A stretch of 64,000 nucleotides of DNA from Bacteroidota bacterium (lineage in GTDB: Bacteria > Bacteroidota > Bacteroidia > Flavobacteriales > Weeksellaceae). Shown here one piece after another: positions 24,802-33,542 of the stretch (position 1 is its first letter; every line of letters begins with the position of its first letter). Location of the stretch: assembly GCA_023386965.1 (NCBI GenBank), contig JAEWIR010000046.1, positions 248,001 to 312,000 on the forward strand, written 5' to 3'. Below the pieces are notes generated by a model that searched no databases, was not told where the DNA came from, and saw only the letters and a program-made list of their open reading frames with translations. The position numbers and the translations under genes are program-made.

Positions 24802-24829
24802 ATTTTTAAAATTTATACCATCGCTTTCA

Positions 24830-24837
24830 CAAAGATA
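24830..24837 (-). promoter_or_regulatory. -7 promoter element of grpE-dnaJ
   Basis: TATCTTTG on the minus strand (TAnnTTTG), 28 nt before the grpE ATG. Confidence 0.55.
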
Positions 24838-24927
24838 TTGCCAAAGCACGTTAAAGGACAATTCGGCACACTTTCCCCATAACTCAAATTTTTACCTGCA
24901 ACTTCCTGGTAAATAGGTTTAATAAAA

Positions 24928-26265
24928 TCAGCCCATGAAAAAGGTCTCGTAAAGCAGGTAAAGATTAAGCAGAATAATAATGACGGCAATCACCCAGATA
25001 AGTATTTTAAGCCACAGTTTATTTGCAAACTGACCCATTTTTAGTTTTGAACCTGTGAACATTACGAGGGGCACCACGGCAAAACTCAGTTGCATGGAAA
25101 GGATGACCTGACTTAAAAGCAGCAGATCTGTAGTACCCTGTTCACCATATATGATGGTGACTATTAAAGCGGGAATCACTGCTATCAGCCGGGTGACAAG
25201 CCTGCGCAGCCATGGCTTCAGGCGGATGTTCAGGAAGCCTTCCATTACGATCTGACCTGCCAAAGTTCCTGTTAATGTGGAGTTCTGTCCGGAAGCCAGC
25301 AGCGCTACAGCGAAGAAAATACTCGCAAGGGTTGTTCCGAGAATGGGGGCGAGCATCTTATGTGCATCATGAATATCCGCAACGTCACGGTTTCCCGTTG
25401 TATGAAATGTAGCCGCTGCAACAATCAGTATCGCCGCGTTAATGAAAAAGGCCAGGAGTAAGGCTACCGTACTGTCTATAGTGGCAAATTTTATGGCTTC
25501 TTTTTTTCCAGCGGTGGTGCGTTCGTAATTTCTGGTCTGTACAATACTGCTGTGCAGGTAAAGGTTGTGGGGCATGACGGTGGCACCCAAAATCCCAATG
25601 GCTATGTACAGCATGGACGGATTGGTAATTACCTCTTTTTGCGGAACCAGACCGCTCAGGATAGGGAAGAGGTCCGGTTTGCTCAGGATAATTTCATAGG
25701 CGAAACATCCTAAGATGACGAAAATGAGCCCGGCCACGATACTCTCAATGACGCGGAAACCTTTCGCCTGCAGGAATAAAATTAGGAATACATCGATAAC
25801 TGTTATTACGACCCCCCAGGTTAGTGGGATTCCAAAAAGCAGATTCAGTGCAATGGCCGAGCCGATCACCTCGGCCAAATCGCAGGCTGCAATTGCAATT
25901 TCGCAGAGGACCCAGAGTATAAAGTTCACTTTTGGGCTGAAATGGTCCCTGCATGCCTGGGCAAGATCCCTTTCTGCCACAATACCCAATTTCAGGGAAA
26001 GGTGCTGGAGGATGATGGCAAAAATATTTGAAATCAGGATGACAGACAGTAGGGTATACCCGAACTGTGCGCCGCCGGCAATATCCGTCGCCCAGTTGCC
26101 GGGATCCATATAGCCTACGGCCACCATCATCCCTGGGCCGGTGAAAGCCATGAGTTTGCGCCAGAATCCGGCATCTTTGGGTATATGGATGCTTGAAAAT
26201 ACCTCGGGCAGCGAGTCGGCGGAGCGCTCACGGCGCCAGGCTTTGGCACCAGATTTAAAAAACAT
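24928..26265 (-). CDS. mntH: Nramp-family divalent metal transporter (Mn2+/Fe2+)
   Basis: 445 residues, 11 predicted transmembrane helices. The two metal-binding motifs are present: YMDPGNWATDIAGG in TM1 (DPGN) and GATVMPHNLYLHSS in TM6 (MPH), so it should move Mn2+ or Fe2+ into the cytoplasm with protons. A soluble N-terminal ~30 residues is usual in Bacteroidetes members. Eleven to twenty-nine bases upstream is an imperfect palindrome resembling DtxR/MntR operators and overlapping the -7 box, which suggests repression by a metal-sensing DtxR-family protein. No regulator gene is adjacent. Confidence 0.9.
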   Translation of the reverse strand: MFFKSGAKAWRRERSADSLPEVFSSIHIPKDAGFWRKLMAFTGPGMMVAVGYMDPGNWATDIAGGAQFGYTLLSVILISNIFAIILQHLSLKLGIVAERDLAQACRDHFSPKVNFILWVLCEIAIAACDLAEVIGSAIALNLLFGIPLTWGVVITVIDVFLILFLQAKGFRVIESIVAGLIFVILGCFAYEIILSKPDLFPILSGLVPQKEVITNPSMLYIAIGILGATVMPHNLYLHSSIVQTRNYERTTAGKKEAIKFATIDSTVALLLAFFINAAILIVAAATFHTTGNRDVADIHDAHKMLAPILGTTLASIFFAVALLASGQNSTLTGTLAGQIVMEGFLNIRLKPWLRRLVTRLIAVIPALIVTIIYGEQGTTDLLLLSQVILSMQLSFAVVPLVMFTGSKLKMGQFANKLWLKILIWVIAVIIILLNLYLLYETFFMG

Positions 26266-26275
26266 ATTTTATAAG

Positions 26276-26294
26276 TTAGATTAGACTAACAAAA
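26276..26294 (-). promoter_or_regulatory. Candidate DtxR/MntR-family operator of mntH
   Basis: TTAGATTAGACTAACAAAA on the plus strand matches 15 of 19 positions of the DtxR/IdeR-type consensus (TTAGGTTAG-G-CTAACCTAA as I know it). It overlaps the -7 element of mntH, a position expected for repression. Confidence 0.6.
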
Positions 26295-26297
26295 GTA
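26290..26297 (-). promoter_or_regulatory. -7 promoter element of mntH
   Basis: TACTTTTG on the minus strand (TAnnTTTG), 24 nt before the ATG; it shares five bases with the putative operator. Confidence 0.6.
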
Positions 26298-26508
26298 GGT
26301 AAATTGTTCTTATGTACAACAAATAATAAAGGTCCCAAGGCTTGAATGATTGTCTGCCTGTCCAAATGAAAATATAGCCGCAGATTTGAATCTTTACTTG
26401 ATGCGGCAGAATCTGAAGGTCCTAATTCTCTGAAAGTAAAGTTGCGTATCAGTTCTTATTTTTTTTAAAGAAATTTTGACCTAATTTTACCGAAATTTCA
26501 TCAGAATA

Positions 26509-29500
26509 ATGTTCTTAATATTCGATACTGAAACCACTGGTTTACCACAAAATTTCAATGCTCCGCTTTCCGATTCGCAGAACTGGCCCAGGATGGTACA
26601 AATTGCCTGGCAACTCCATGACCGTGATGGTAATCTTATTGAAAATCAGGATTATATCATAAAGCCAGAGGGATACGATATTCCTTTCAATGCAGCCAGA
26701 ATCCATGGTATCTCCACCCAGATGGCTCATGAATTTGGTCATGATCTCGGTGAGGTTTTGGCGGAATTTCAGCAGGTTTTAGAGAAGGCACAGGTCGTGG
26801 CGGGACACAATATTGATTTTGACTATAAAATTGCGGGTGCAGAGTTTTTCCGGCTTGGTATTCCAAACACTTTGCAGGAGATACCCGCAGCCGATACGAT
26901 GGAGCTTGGTACCCCTTACTGTCAGTTGGGAGGTGGCAAAAACGGACGCTTTAAGTCGCCCAAACTGGAGGAACTGTACGAAAAACTTTACGGAACCAAA
27001 TTTGACGAGGCGCACAACGCCGCCGCCGATGTAAATGCGACCGCACAGGTTTTCTTTGAGATGATGCGCATCGGACTGATCCCTGCCGAACTGCTTCAAA
27101 TTTCAGAAACGGAACTCAAGCAATTTATTGCCGGCCATCCTTTGCCTTTTGCGCCCTTCCCAATTGTCGTAAGAAGGCAGGTAGCCGCATTTAAGAAAAA
27201 GAAAACCGTTGATTTTGGTGAGTCTGATGAAATTGAATTGGGCAATTACTTTCACTTTCACAATCACAGTATCTACTCTTCACTTCAGGCTACAAGCACA
27301 ATTTCCGATTTGGTACGCAAGGCGCTGGAAAATGATTTTCCGGCAGTAGGTCTGGTGGACCTGGGCAATATGATGGGCGCCTTTAAATTTGTTTCGGAAG
27401 TTGAAAAAGCCAATGATTCGATCAGAAAGAATTATGAGGAGTATTTAAAACAGAAAGAAGCGGCCGGTGGGCAGGAAATGCAATTATCTGAACCCCGAAA
27501 AAATCCGCTTTTACCCATAATTGGCTGTGAATTTTATATTTCCGACAGGCCTGAGCAGAAACAGTTCACAAAAGATGATCCGGACCGCAGGACGCACGTG
27601 GTTTTGCTTGCAAAAAACTTTGACGGCTACCGAAACCTGGCCAAATTATCAAGTTTAGGTTATGTCAACGGATTTTACTTCGGTGTTCCCCGTATTTCCA
27701 GGTCCATAATTGCCGAATATAAGGACAACCTTATCGCCCTAACCGCGGGAACAGCAGGCGATGTTCCCAATACGGTCCTTGAATTCGGAGAAACAAAAGG
27801 GGAGGAGATATTCCGCTGGTGGAAGGAAACCTTTGGTGATGATTTCTATGTTCAGATTCAAAACCACGGAGTTGATGAAGAAGAGCACCTTAATGAAGTC
27901 CTGCTGCAGTTTGCGGATAAGTATGAAGTTAAAATACTGGCGCAAAACGAAACTTTCTATACAGATAAAGACGATGCCCACATCCAGGATATTCTTTACT
28001 GCATTAAGGATGGCGAAAAATTAAGCTCACCCGTTGGCCGCGGTTTTGGGAAAAGACGTGGTTTACCTACAAGAGAATTTTATATTAAAGGACCCGAGGA
28101 ATTAAGGCGTACCTTCATCCAGTACCCGGATGCATTCGCTGCCTATTCTGAGTTCTTTGCTAAATTTTCGGCGTACACATTAAAACGGGATGTACTGTTG
28201 CCTGAATTTGATATTCCCGGGGAATTTTTAAGTAAAGAAGATCTCATAGATGGCGGGAAACGAGGTGAGAATGCTTACCTGAGGCACCTTACCTACGAGG
28301 GTGCCGCAAGGCGTTATGAGGTGATTACTGATGAGATCCGTGAACGGCTAGATTTTGAACTTGAAGTCATTGCCAAAACCGGTTATCCCGGATATTTCCT
28401 GATTGTGCAGGATTTCTGTAACGAAGCCAGGAAAATGGGCGTTTGGGTAGGGCCAGGTCGAGGATCTGCCGCTGGATCTGCAGTAGCCTACTGTACCGGC
28501 ATTACGAATGTGGATCCAATTGCGTACGACCTGCTTTTTGAGCGTTTTCTTAATCCTGAGAGGATCTCAATGCCCGACATTGATATCGATTTTGACGATG
28601 AAGGCAGGGACAGGATCATAAAGTGGGTGGTTGAAAAATACGGCAAAACAAACGTAGCACAGATTATTACTTATTCCGTATTGGGTGGAAAGTCGGCCAT
28701 AAAGGACGCCGGCCGCGTGCTGGATCTGCCGATTCCGGAAACCAACAATATTGCCAAGCTGGTACCATCTACACCCGGGATGAATATTGCTAAAGCTTTT
28801 GCCAAATTTGAGAAACTCGGCGATGAAGATAAAGTTCTGGCGCAGGAGATGAAAGACATCCTGGCCAATCCTGAAGACAGCCGCTACGAGGTGCTTGCGG
28901 CAGCACAGAAAATGGAAGGCTGCATCCGGAATACCGGGATTCATGCCTGCGGGGTGATCATTACACCGGAGGACATTTCCAATCTTGTACCTATCACAAT
29001 TGCTTCAAAAGATGCGGATATCCTGGTATCTCAGTTCGATAACTCGGTGGCGGAGAATGCCGGACTGCTTAAGATGGACTTTCTTGGACTCAGGACTTTA
29101 ACCATCATCAAGCATGCTATAAAACTCATCAGGGAAAGACACGGTATTGAGATTAATCCTGATGAGATTCCACTGGATGACTTGAAAACCTATCAACTTT
29201 TTAAAGAAGGACGAACCGTGGGTATTTTTCAGTATGAAAGTCCCGGGATGCAGAAGTATATGCGGGAGCTGAAGCCCACCAAGTTTGCCGACCTTATCGC
29301 GATGAACGCCCTTTACCGGCCGGGACCTATAAAATATATCCCTAATTTCATCAACCGGAAACATGGTTCGGAAGAAATTGTATACGATTTACCTGAAACA
29401 GAAGAATACCTGAAGGAAACCTACGGTATTACGGTATATCAGGAGCAGGTGATGCTGCTTTCCCAGAAACTGGCCAATTTCACAAAAGGCCAGGCAGATA

Positions 29501-31140
29501 CCCTTCGGAAAGCGATGGGTAAAAAAGACCGTGCTACACTGGATAAGATGTATCCCAAATTTTTGGAAGGCGGCGAAAAAAACAATCTGGACGTAGACCG
29601 CCTCAATAAAATTTGGAAGGACTGGGAAGCCTTTGCTGAGTATGCCTTCAATAAATCTCACTCTACGTGTTACGCGCTAATTGCTTACCAAACGGCTTTC
29701 CTAAAAGCCAACTATCCTGCGGAATACATGTCCAGTGTGATGACAAATAACCTGAACAACACCAAGCAGATTACCATGTTTATGGAAGACTGTAAAAATA
29801 TGGGCGTTGATGTTTTGGGACCGGATGTGAACGAATCGCAATATGAATTCTCGGTAAATGACAAAGGCCAGATCCGTTTCGGACTGGGAGCTATAAAAGG
29901 TATTGGCGAGGGGCCAAGTGAGGCCATAGTTCTAACGCGGAAAGAAAGACCCTACAGCAATGTCTACGATTTTTTCCAGCGTATACCTTCTTCACAGATC
30001 AATAAAAGGGTAGCGGAGAGTTTGGTGATGGCCGGAGCCTTTGATGAAGTAGACAACTACCACCGGGCACAGTATTTTGATATTGATAATAACGGTAAGA
30101 CGAACCTGGAACGTTTGCTGCGGTACGGGCAAAGTTTTCAGGACAGCCGGAACGAAATAGAGAATTCGCTGTTTGCTGATTTTGCCGAGGAGGTCCGCAT
30201 CGAGCCGCCTAAGATCAATCCAGCGCCGGAATGGCCCAATATGTATTTGCTCAACAAGGAGAAGGAAATCATCGGATTTTATCTGTCTGCCCATCCATTG
30301 GATGAATTTAAATATCAGTACCGCTTTATTCAGGGCGCGCTTGGCAAGAGCAGTATTTTGGAGGGAAGTCAGGAGGACGAAATTGCGGCTCTGGACCCCG
30401 TGATTATTCCTGTGGAAAAGGATGAGGAGGAAAGCGAAGACCTGGTTGATCTCATCATGGATGAGGAAGAAGGAGTACTGGAAGACGAGCAAAAGAACGT
30501 TGAGGCCAGGGGAAACTTTAATTTTCTGAATCTGGATGAAATCGATGCGTTCCGGGACAGGAATTTTGGTCCCGAGCAAATCCGCCTGTTCGAGGAAATT
30601 CAGGATTACCGGGAGAAGCAGAAATTCAACAACAATTCTAAAGAATATATGGTAGCCGGACTGGTTACTGAATATACAGTTAGGGACGGCCGAAACAGCG
30701 GTGAGAAAATCGCCTTCATCACGCTGGAAGACTATTCAGGTAGTTATTCCTTCAGGCTTGGAGACCGCGATTATCTGCGGCTTCGGGATAAAGTTGATGT
30801 GCAGCGTTTCCTTATTTTTAAAATAAAGTTTACGATTTCCCGGGACGGTCGTGTTTTTGTAAACGTTACCGATGTAATTGAACTGAAAGAAGCCTTCGAA
30901 CAGTTTGCCAAAAGCATGACCGTAATATTGGATATCAATGACCTTCGCCGCGATGATGTAAATTTCCTCCGGGAAACACTGACACGCCGGGCGGGGAATC
31001 AGAAACTCGGTTTCTATATAAAGAACCCGGATGACCAAAGTCATATTGAGCTTCTTAGCCTGCAAACTCATGTAAATATCAGTGGAGATCTCATTGGTGT
31101 ATTCAATGAGATGCAGCGTTATGAAATCTACCTGAACTAA
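26509..31140 (+). CDS. dnaE: DNA polymerase III alpha subunit with N-terminal DEDDh proofreading exonuclease
   Basis: 1543 residues, about 380 longer than E. coli DnaE. Residues 1-190 are a DnaQ-like 3'-5' exonuclease with all DEDDh motifs: Asp6 and Glu8 in FDTETTG, Asp105 in GHNIDFD, His169 and Asp174 in HNAAADV. Next come the PHP domain (from about 247, FHFHNHSIYSSL), the polymerase core with catalytic Asp690/Asp692 in PDIDIDFDDEG and GPGRGSAAGS, helix-hairpin-helix elements (LGAIKGIGEGPSEAI) and a C-terminal OB-fold (VAGLVTEYTVRDGRNSGEKIAFITLED). An acidic insert (about 1305-1330) precedes the OB-fold. It is the replicative polymerase with proofreading in cis. From memory, relatives in Flavobacteriia share this layout; it differs from PolC, where the exonuclease is inserted inside PHP. 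Confidence 0.95.
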   Translation: MFLIFDTETTGLPQNFNAPLSDSQNWPRMVQIAWQLHDRDGNLIENQDYIIKPEGYDIPFNAARIHGISTQMAHEFGHDLGEVLAEFQQVLEKAQVVAGHNIDFDYKIAGAEFFRLGIPNTLQEIPAADTMELGTPYCQLGGGKNGRFKSPKLEELYEKLYGTKFDEAHNAAADVNATAQVFFEMMRIGLIPAELLQISETELKQFIAGHPLPFAPFPIVVRRQVAAFKKKKTVDFGESDEIELGNYFHFHNHSIYSSLQATSTISDLVRKALENDFPAVGLVDLGNMMGAFKFVSEVEKANDSIRKNYEEYLKQKEAAGGQEMQLSEPRKNPLLPIIGCEFYISDRPEQKQFTKDDPDRRTHVVLLAKNFDGYRNLAKLSSLGYVNGFYFGVPRISRSIIAEYKDNLIALTAGTAGDVPNTVLEFGETKGEEIFRWWKETFGDDFYVQIQNHGVDEEEHLNEVLLQFADKYEVKILAQNETFYTDKDDAHIQDILYCIKDGEKLSSPVGRGFGKRRGLPTREFYIKGPEELRRTFIQYPDAFAAYSEFFAKFSAYTLKRDVLLPEFDIPGEFLSKEDLIDGGKRGENAYLRHLTYEGAARRYEVITDEIRERLDFELEVIAKTGYPGYFLIVQDFCNEARKMGVWVGPGRGSAAGSAVAYCTGITNVDPIAYDLLFERFLNPERISMPDIDIDFDDEGRDRIIKWVVEKYGKTNVAQIITYSVLGGKSAIKDAGRVLDLPIPETNNIAKLVPSTPGMNIAKAFAKFEKLGDEDKVLAQEMKDILANPEDSRYEVLAAAQKMEGCIRNTGIHACGVIITPEDISNLVPITIASKDADILVSQFDNSVAENAGLLKMDFLGLRTLTIIKHAIKLIRERHGIEINPDEIPLDDLKTYQLFKEGRTVGIFQYESPGMQKYMRELKPTKFADLIAMNALYRPGPIKYIPNFINRKHGSEEIVYDLPETEEYLKETYGITVYQEQVMLLSQKLANFTKGQADTLRKAMGKKDRATLDKMYPKFLEGGEKNNLDVDRLNKIWKDWEAFAEYAFNKSHSTCYALIAYQTAFLKANYPAEYMSSVMTNNLNNTKQITMFMEDCKNMGVDVLGPDVNESQYEFSVNDKGQIRFGLGAIKGIGEGPSEAIVLTRKERPYSNVYDFFQRIPSSQINKRVAESLVMAGAFDEVDNYHRAQYFDIDNNGKTNLERLLRYGQSFQDSRNEIENSLFADFAEEVRIEPPKINPAPEWPNMYLLNKEKEIIGFYLSAHPLDEFKYQYRFIQGALGKSSILEGSQEDEIAALDPVIIPVEKDEEESEDLVDLIMDEEEGVLEDEQKNVEARGNFNFLNLDEIDAFRDRNFGPEQIRLFEEIQDYREKQKFNNNSKEYMVAGLVTEYTVRDGRNSGEKIAFITLEDYSGSYSFRLGDRDYLRLRDKVDVQRFLIFKIKFTISRDGRVFVNVTDVIELKEAFEQFAKSMTVILDINDLRRDDVNFLRETLTRRAGNQKLGFYIKNPDDQSHIELLSLQTHVNISGDLIGVFNEMQRYEIYLN

Positions 31141-31145
31141 AATCC

Positions 31146-31269
31146 GGAGTAAAAAGCCGTACTACGTCGATTAGCGTAAATTTTTGAATTTAGTAATGTT
31201 TTACTCCTAATTTATCATCAACATATTAGGCTGGTGTTGTTTTTATTATTAATTTAGTAAAAACAACAC
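31146..31269 (+). promoter_or_regulatory. Repeat-rich control region of the LuxR-type gene
   Basis: Three structures lie between dnaE and the regulator. A 9-bp inverted repeat (GGAGTAAAA at 31146-31154 and TTTTACTCC at 31199-31207). A 10-bp direct repeat AATTTAGTAA (31187-31196 and 31251-31260). A perfect 12-bp inverted repeat (GTGTTGTTTTTA at 31234-31245 and TAAAAACAACAC at 31258-31269) with a 12-nt spacer, ending 4 nt before the ATG. The last would form a hairpin in mRNA at the ribosome entry site or act as an operator. Confidence 0.6.
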
Positions 31270-31273
31270 AAAG

Positions 31274-31930
31274 ATGAAAAAAGAAACAATTATTTACAGT
31301 GAGCATGGACTCTGCCTGAGTTTCATGGTCAATTCTCTCCGGGAACATGGCTTCCAAAATCAGTACGAAATTCTAAAAACCAGTTCTTTAAGTGAAGTTC
31401 GGGACCTTGTTACGGACAATTCACATATTCTTCTGCTGTATCTGAACAGTATGAATATGCACGAAGCGCTGGATGTAGTAGAAAAAGTGCTGGCAATTAA
31501 TTCGGATTTAAAAATTATCGTCATTTCCGTAAAATCAGAAATGAAAATGGTGAAGAGATTCTTTGACAGGGGGGTGAAAGGATATCTTGGAAAAGACACC
31601 GATTACGAAGAGTTCCATAAAGCCTTGGCACAGATTATTGATGGCAATGTGTACATCAGTAATGACTCGAAGGAAGCGCTTGTTAACTTCATCTGCAGTG
31701 TTGATGATGAAAAAGAAAAGACGGGCCCGCGCAATTCAGAGCTCACCGCACGTGAATTGGATGTACTGAATCTGATATGCGACGGACTCCGTACAAAGGC
31801 AATCGCTGAAAAGCTCTTTATCAGTACTCACACGGTGGAGTCGCACCGCAGAAACATCCTGCTGAAATTCAATATTAACAGTTCTTCGCAACTTGTAAAA
31901 TATGCTCTTGAAAACAGTTTGGTAAATTAG
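31274..31930 (+). CDS. LuxR-family regulator with degenerate receiver, likely curli regulator
   Basis: 218 residues: receiver-like domain (1-125), linker, and a LuxR/NarL helix-turn-helix (about 150-215: LTARELDVLNLICDGLRTKAIAEKLF, STHTVESHRRNIL). The receiver lacks its phospho-acceptor: where LLLDLxMP is expected the sequence is LLLYLNSMN, placing Tyr56 at the Asp. The acidic pair at the end of strand 1 is also altered (IIYSEHG), though Lys107 in GYLGKD remains. It therefore probably works without phosphorylation. No histidine kinase is adjacent. It faces the csg operon tail to tail, and CsgD of enterobacteria has the same domain layout, so a role in curli control is inferred. Its own 5' region is rich in repeats. 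Confidence 0.8.
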   Translation: MKKETIIYSEHGLCLSFMVNSLREHGFQNQYEILKTSSLSEVRDLVTDNSHILLLYLNSMNMHEALDVVEKVLAINSDLKIIVISVKSEMKMVKRFFDRGVKGYLGKDTDYEEFHKALAQIIDGNVYISNDSKEALVNFICSVDDEKEKTGPRNSELTARELDVLNLICDGLRTKAIAEKLFISTHTVESHRRNILLKFNINSSSQLVKYALENSLVN

Positions 31931-31954
31931 TTCAGTTACCGTTCAATACCCATA

Positions 31955-31989
31955 AAAAAGGCAGAGGATTTTAAATCTTCTGCCTTTTT
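31955..31989 (+). terminator. Terminator of the LuxR-type gene
   Basis: A 16-bp hairpin (AAAAAGGCAGAGGATT with AATCTTCTGCCTTTTT, one GU pair) ends in a T run. Confidence 0.85.
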
Positions 31990-31993
31990 AAAT

Positions 31994-32024
31994 AAAAAAA
32001 AGTTGAGGAATTTCTTCCTCAACT
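31994..32024 (-). terminator. Terminator of the csg operon
   Basis: AGTTGAGGAA and TTCCTCAACT form a perfect 10-bp stem with a TTTC loop. On the minus strand it is followed by a T run. It lies 14 bases past the last gene of the operon. Confidence 0.85.
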
Positions 32025-32037
32025 CCCCTTGAAAACA

Positions 32038-33537
32038 TCACTCCCAATCCGGCATTTCTGCGTTCGGGAATAAAGCTGTTCGTGTATTATCCTGCAGGTT
32101 GATTTTGTAGATATTCCTGGGGGATATATTATCGTTGGATGTGTTGGTAAAGATGATTTCGGCATTATTTGGTGAGAATCGCGGATCCAGGTCATTAGTA
32201 CCGCTCGCTTTTGAAGTGACCGCAGACCAGTCCTTGCGCGTATCATTCTGCAGATTATATACAAAAATGCGGGTGTCCAGCTGGCGGTAACTTGGTTCCT
32301 GATGTCCGGAGACATCATAGGTATAAAGCAGCTGATTTCCGTCAACCGAGAAATTCAGACCACCTGCTGCTCCGGATACATTCTGAAGTACGGTTGTTTG
32401 TGTATTTCCTGCCATATCTATCACATAAATCTTCACATTGTACCCGTGCGCATCGTTTGTTTTTATAGCAATCTTGCTGCCGTCATGACTCCAGTCACAC
32501 TCCGTAATAAAGCTGCCGTCAGGGGTAGTGTAGATGAGTTGCAGTCCACTGCCGTCTTTGTTTATTCTGTATAAATTATTGAAGTTTGGGTAAATGAATT
32601 CCTGGACGTTGCTTTTCCAGGCGAAATCCAGTTCGGTATTATTGAAGCCAGCCACAGGAACAGTTGTTACCTGAAAAACATCAGAGCCGTCCGGCTTCGC
32701 GGTGAAGAGGTGAACATTTCCTCCTACATTCCTCAGGAATGCTACCAAACCGGCATTCTGGTTGAGACGGGGGCGGAAGCTGCTGAGTGTTGTAGGCGTC
32801 AGGCTGAAGTTGACATTGGTCTCATTGGACGAAACAATATAGTAATTGCCATTGCTGTTCTTTTTTACATAATGAAAACGATTGTTGGGCATTGCGCTCG
32901 TCTTGAAGCGGAACACTGTGCTGTTCGCCGGAGGATTTACGCCGTCACTCACCGATACCTGCCAGTAATAGGTAACTCCGTATTTAAGATTCTCCAGATA
33001 GTAATGCTTCGCAGTAAGGTCATTGATTTCGATAATATTCTGGTCGAAGTCATTTTTTACGGTTAGCTTATATTTTAAGACGTCGGTGGAATCGGGATCA
33101 GAACTTGTCCACGACAGGTCCACAGCGAGTGGCTGGTCTACAGCATTGTCTATAGGACTCACGAGCTGAGGTACTGTGGGTGGCGAGTTAGTAGAAGTAT
33201 CGTCACTCATTTCAAAGACAATTGAAACGGTTTGCTGATCGTTCTTTAAATTCACTCCCTGCAGGCTGGCCAGATAACCAGATATCTCCGCGCGAACAGA
33301 ATAATCACCAATCGGCACATTTTCTATCAGGAAAGAACCGTCGTCTTTTGTGAAAACCGTTTCAGTGGACGGACTCGTACTTACTTTTACATTTTTAAGT
33401 GGCTGATTGGTGCCCTTTTTTATTACGGTTCCTTTTATGGAGCCTGACTGTGCCTTATCAATTAGATCCTCGCTGCATGATGTTAATCCGAAGACCAGCA
33501 GGAATGCAAAAAATGTATGTAGAATGATATTTTTCAT
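32038..33537 (-). CDS. Lipoprotein with regulatory-like, FN3-like and TolB-propeller-like repeats, in the csg operon
   Basis: 499 residues. A signal peptide with lipobox (LVFGLTSC) predicts a lipid-anchored envelope protein. Residues about 30-105 form a carboxypeptidase regulatory-like sandwich (GSIKGTVIKKGTNQPLKNVKV..DGSFLIENVPIGDYSV). About 120-215 is fibronectin-III-like (TVPQLVSPIDNAVDQPLAVDLSW..YYWQVSVSDG). About 220-499 has PD40/TolB-like blades (FTAKPDGSDVFQVT, YRINKDGSGLQLIY, CDWSHDGSKIAIK, FSVDGNQLLYT, PRFSPNNAEIIF). It begins 5 nt after csgG and shares the operon terminator, so it is likely a curli accessory factor. No E. coli counterpart exists; function unknown. Confidence 0.75.
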   Translation of the reverse strand: MKNIILHTFFAFLLVFGLTSCSEDLIDKAQSGSIKGTVIKKGTNQPLKNVKVSTSPSTETVFTKDDGSFLIENVPIGDYSVRAEISGYLASLQGVNLKNDQQTVSIVFEMSDDTSTNSPPTVPQLVSPIDNAVDQPLAVDLSWTSSDPDSTDVLKYKLTVKNDFDQNIIEINDLTAKHYYLENLKYGVTYYWQVSVSDGVNPPANSTVFRFKTSAMPNNRFHYVKKNSNGNYYIVSSNETNVNFSLTPTTLSSFRPRLNQNAGLVAFLRNVGGNVHLFTAKPDGSDVFQVTTVPVAGFNNTELDFAWKSNVQEFIYPNFNNLYRINKDGSGLQLIYTTPDGSFITECDWSHDGSKIAIKTNDAHGYNVKIYVIDMAGNTQTTVLQNVSGAAGGLNFSVDGNQLLYTYDVSGHQEPSYRQLDTRIFVYNLQNDTRKDWSAVTSKASGTNDLDPRFSPNNAEIIFTNTSNDNISPRNIYKINLQDNTRTALFPNAEMPDWE

Positions 33538-33542
33538 GATTG

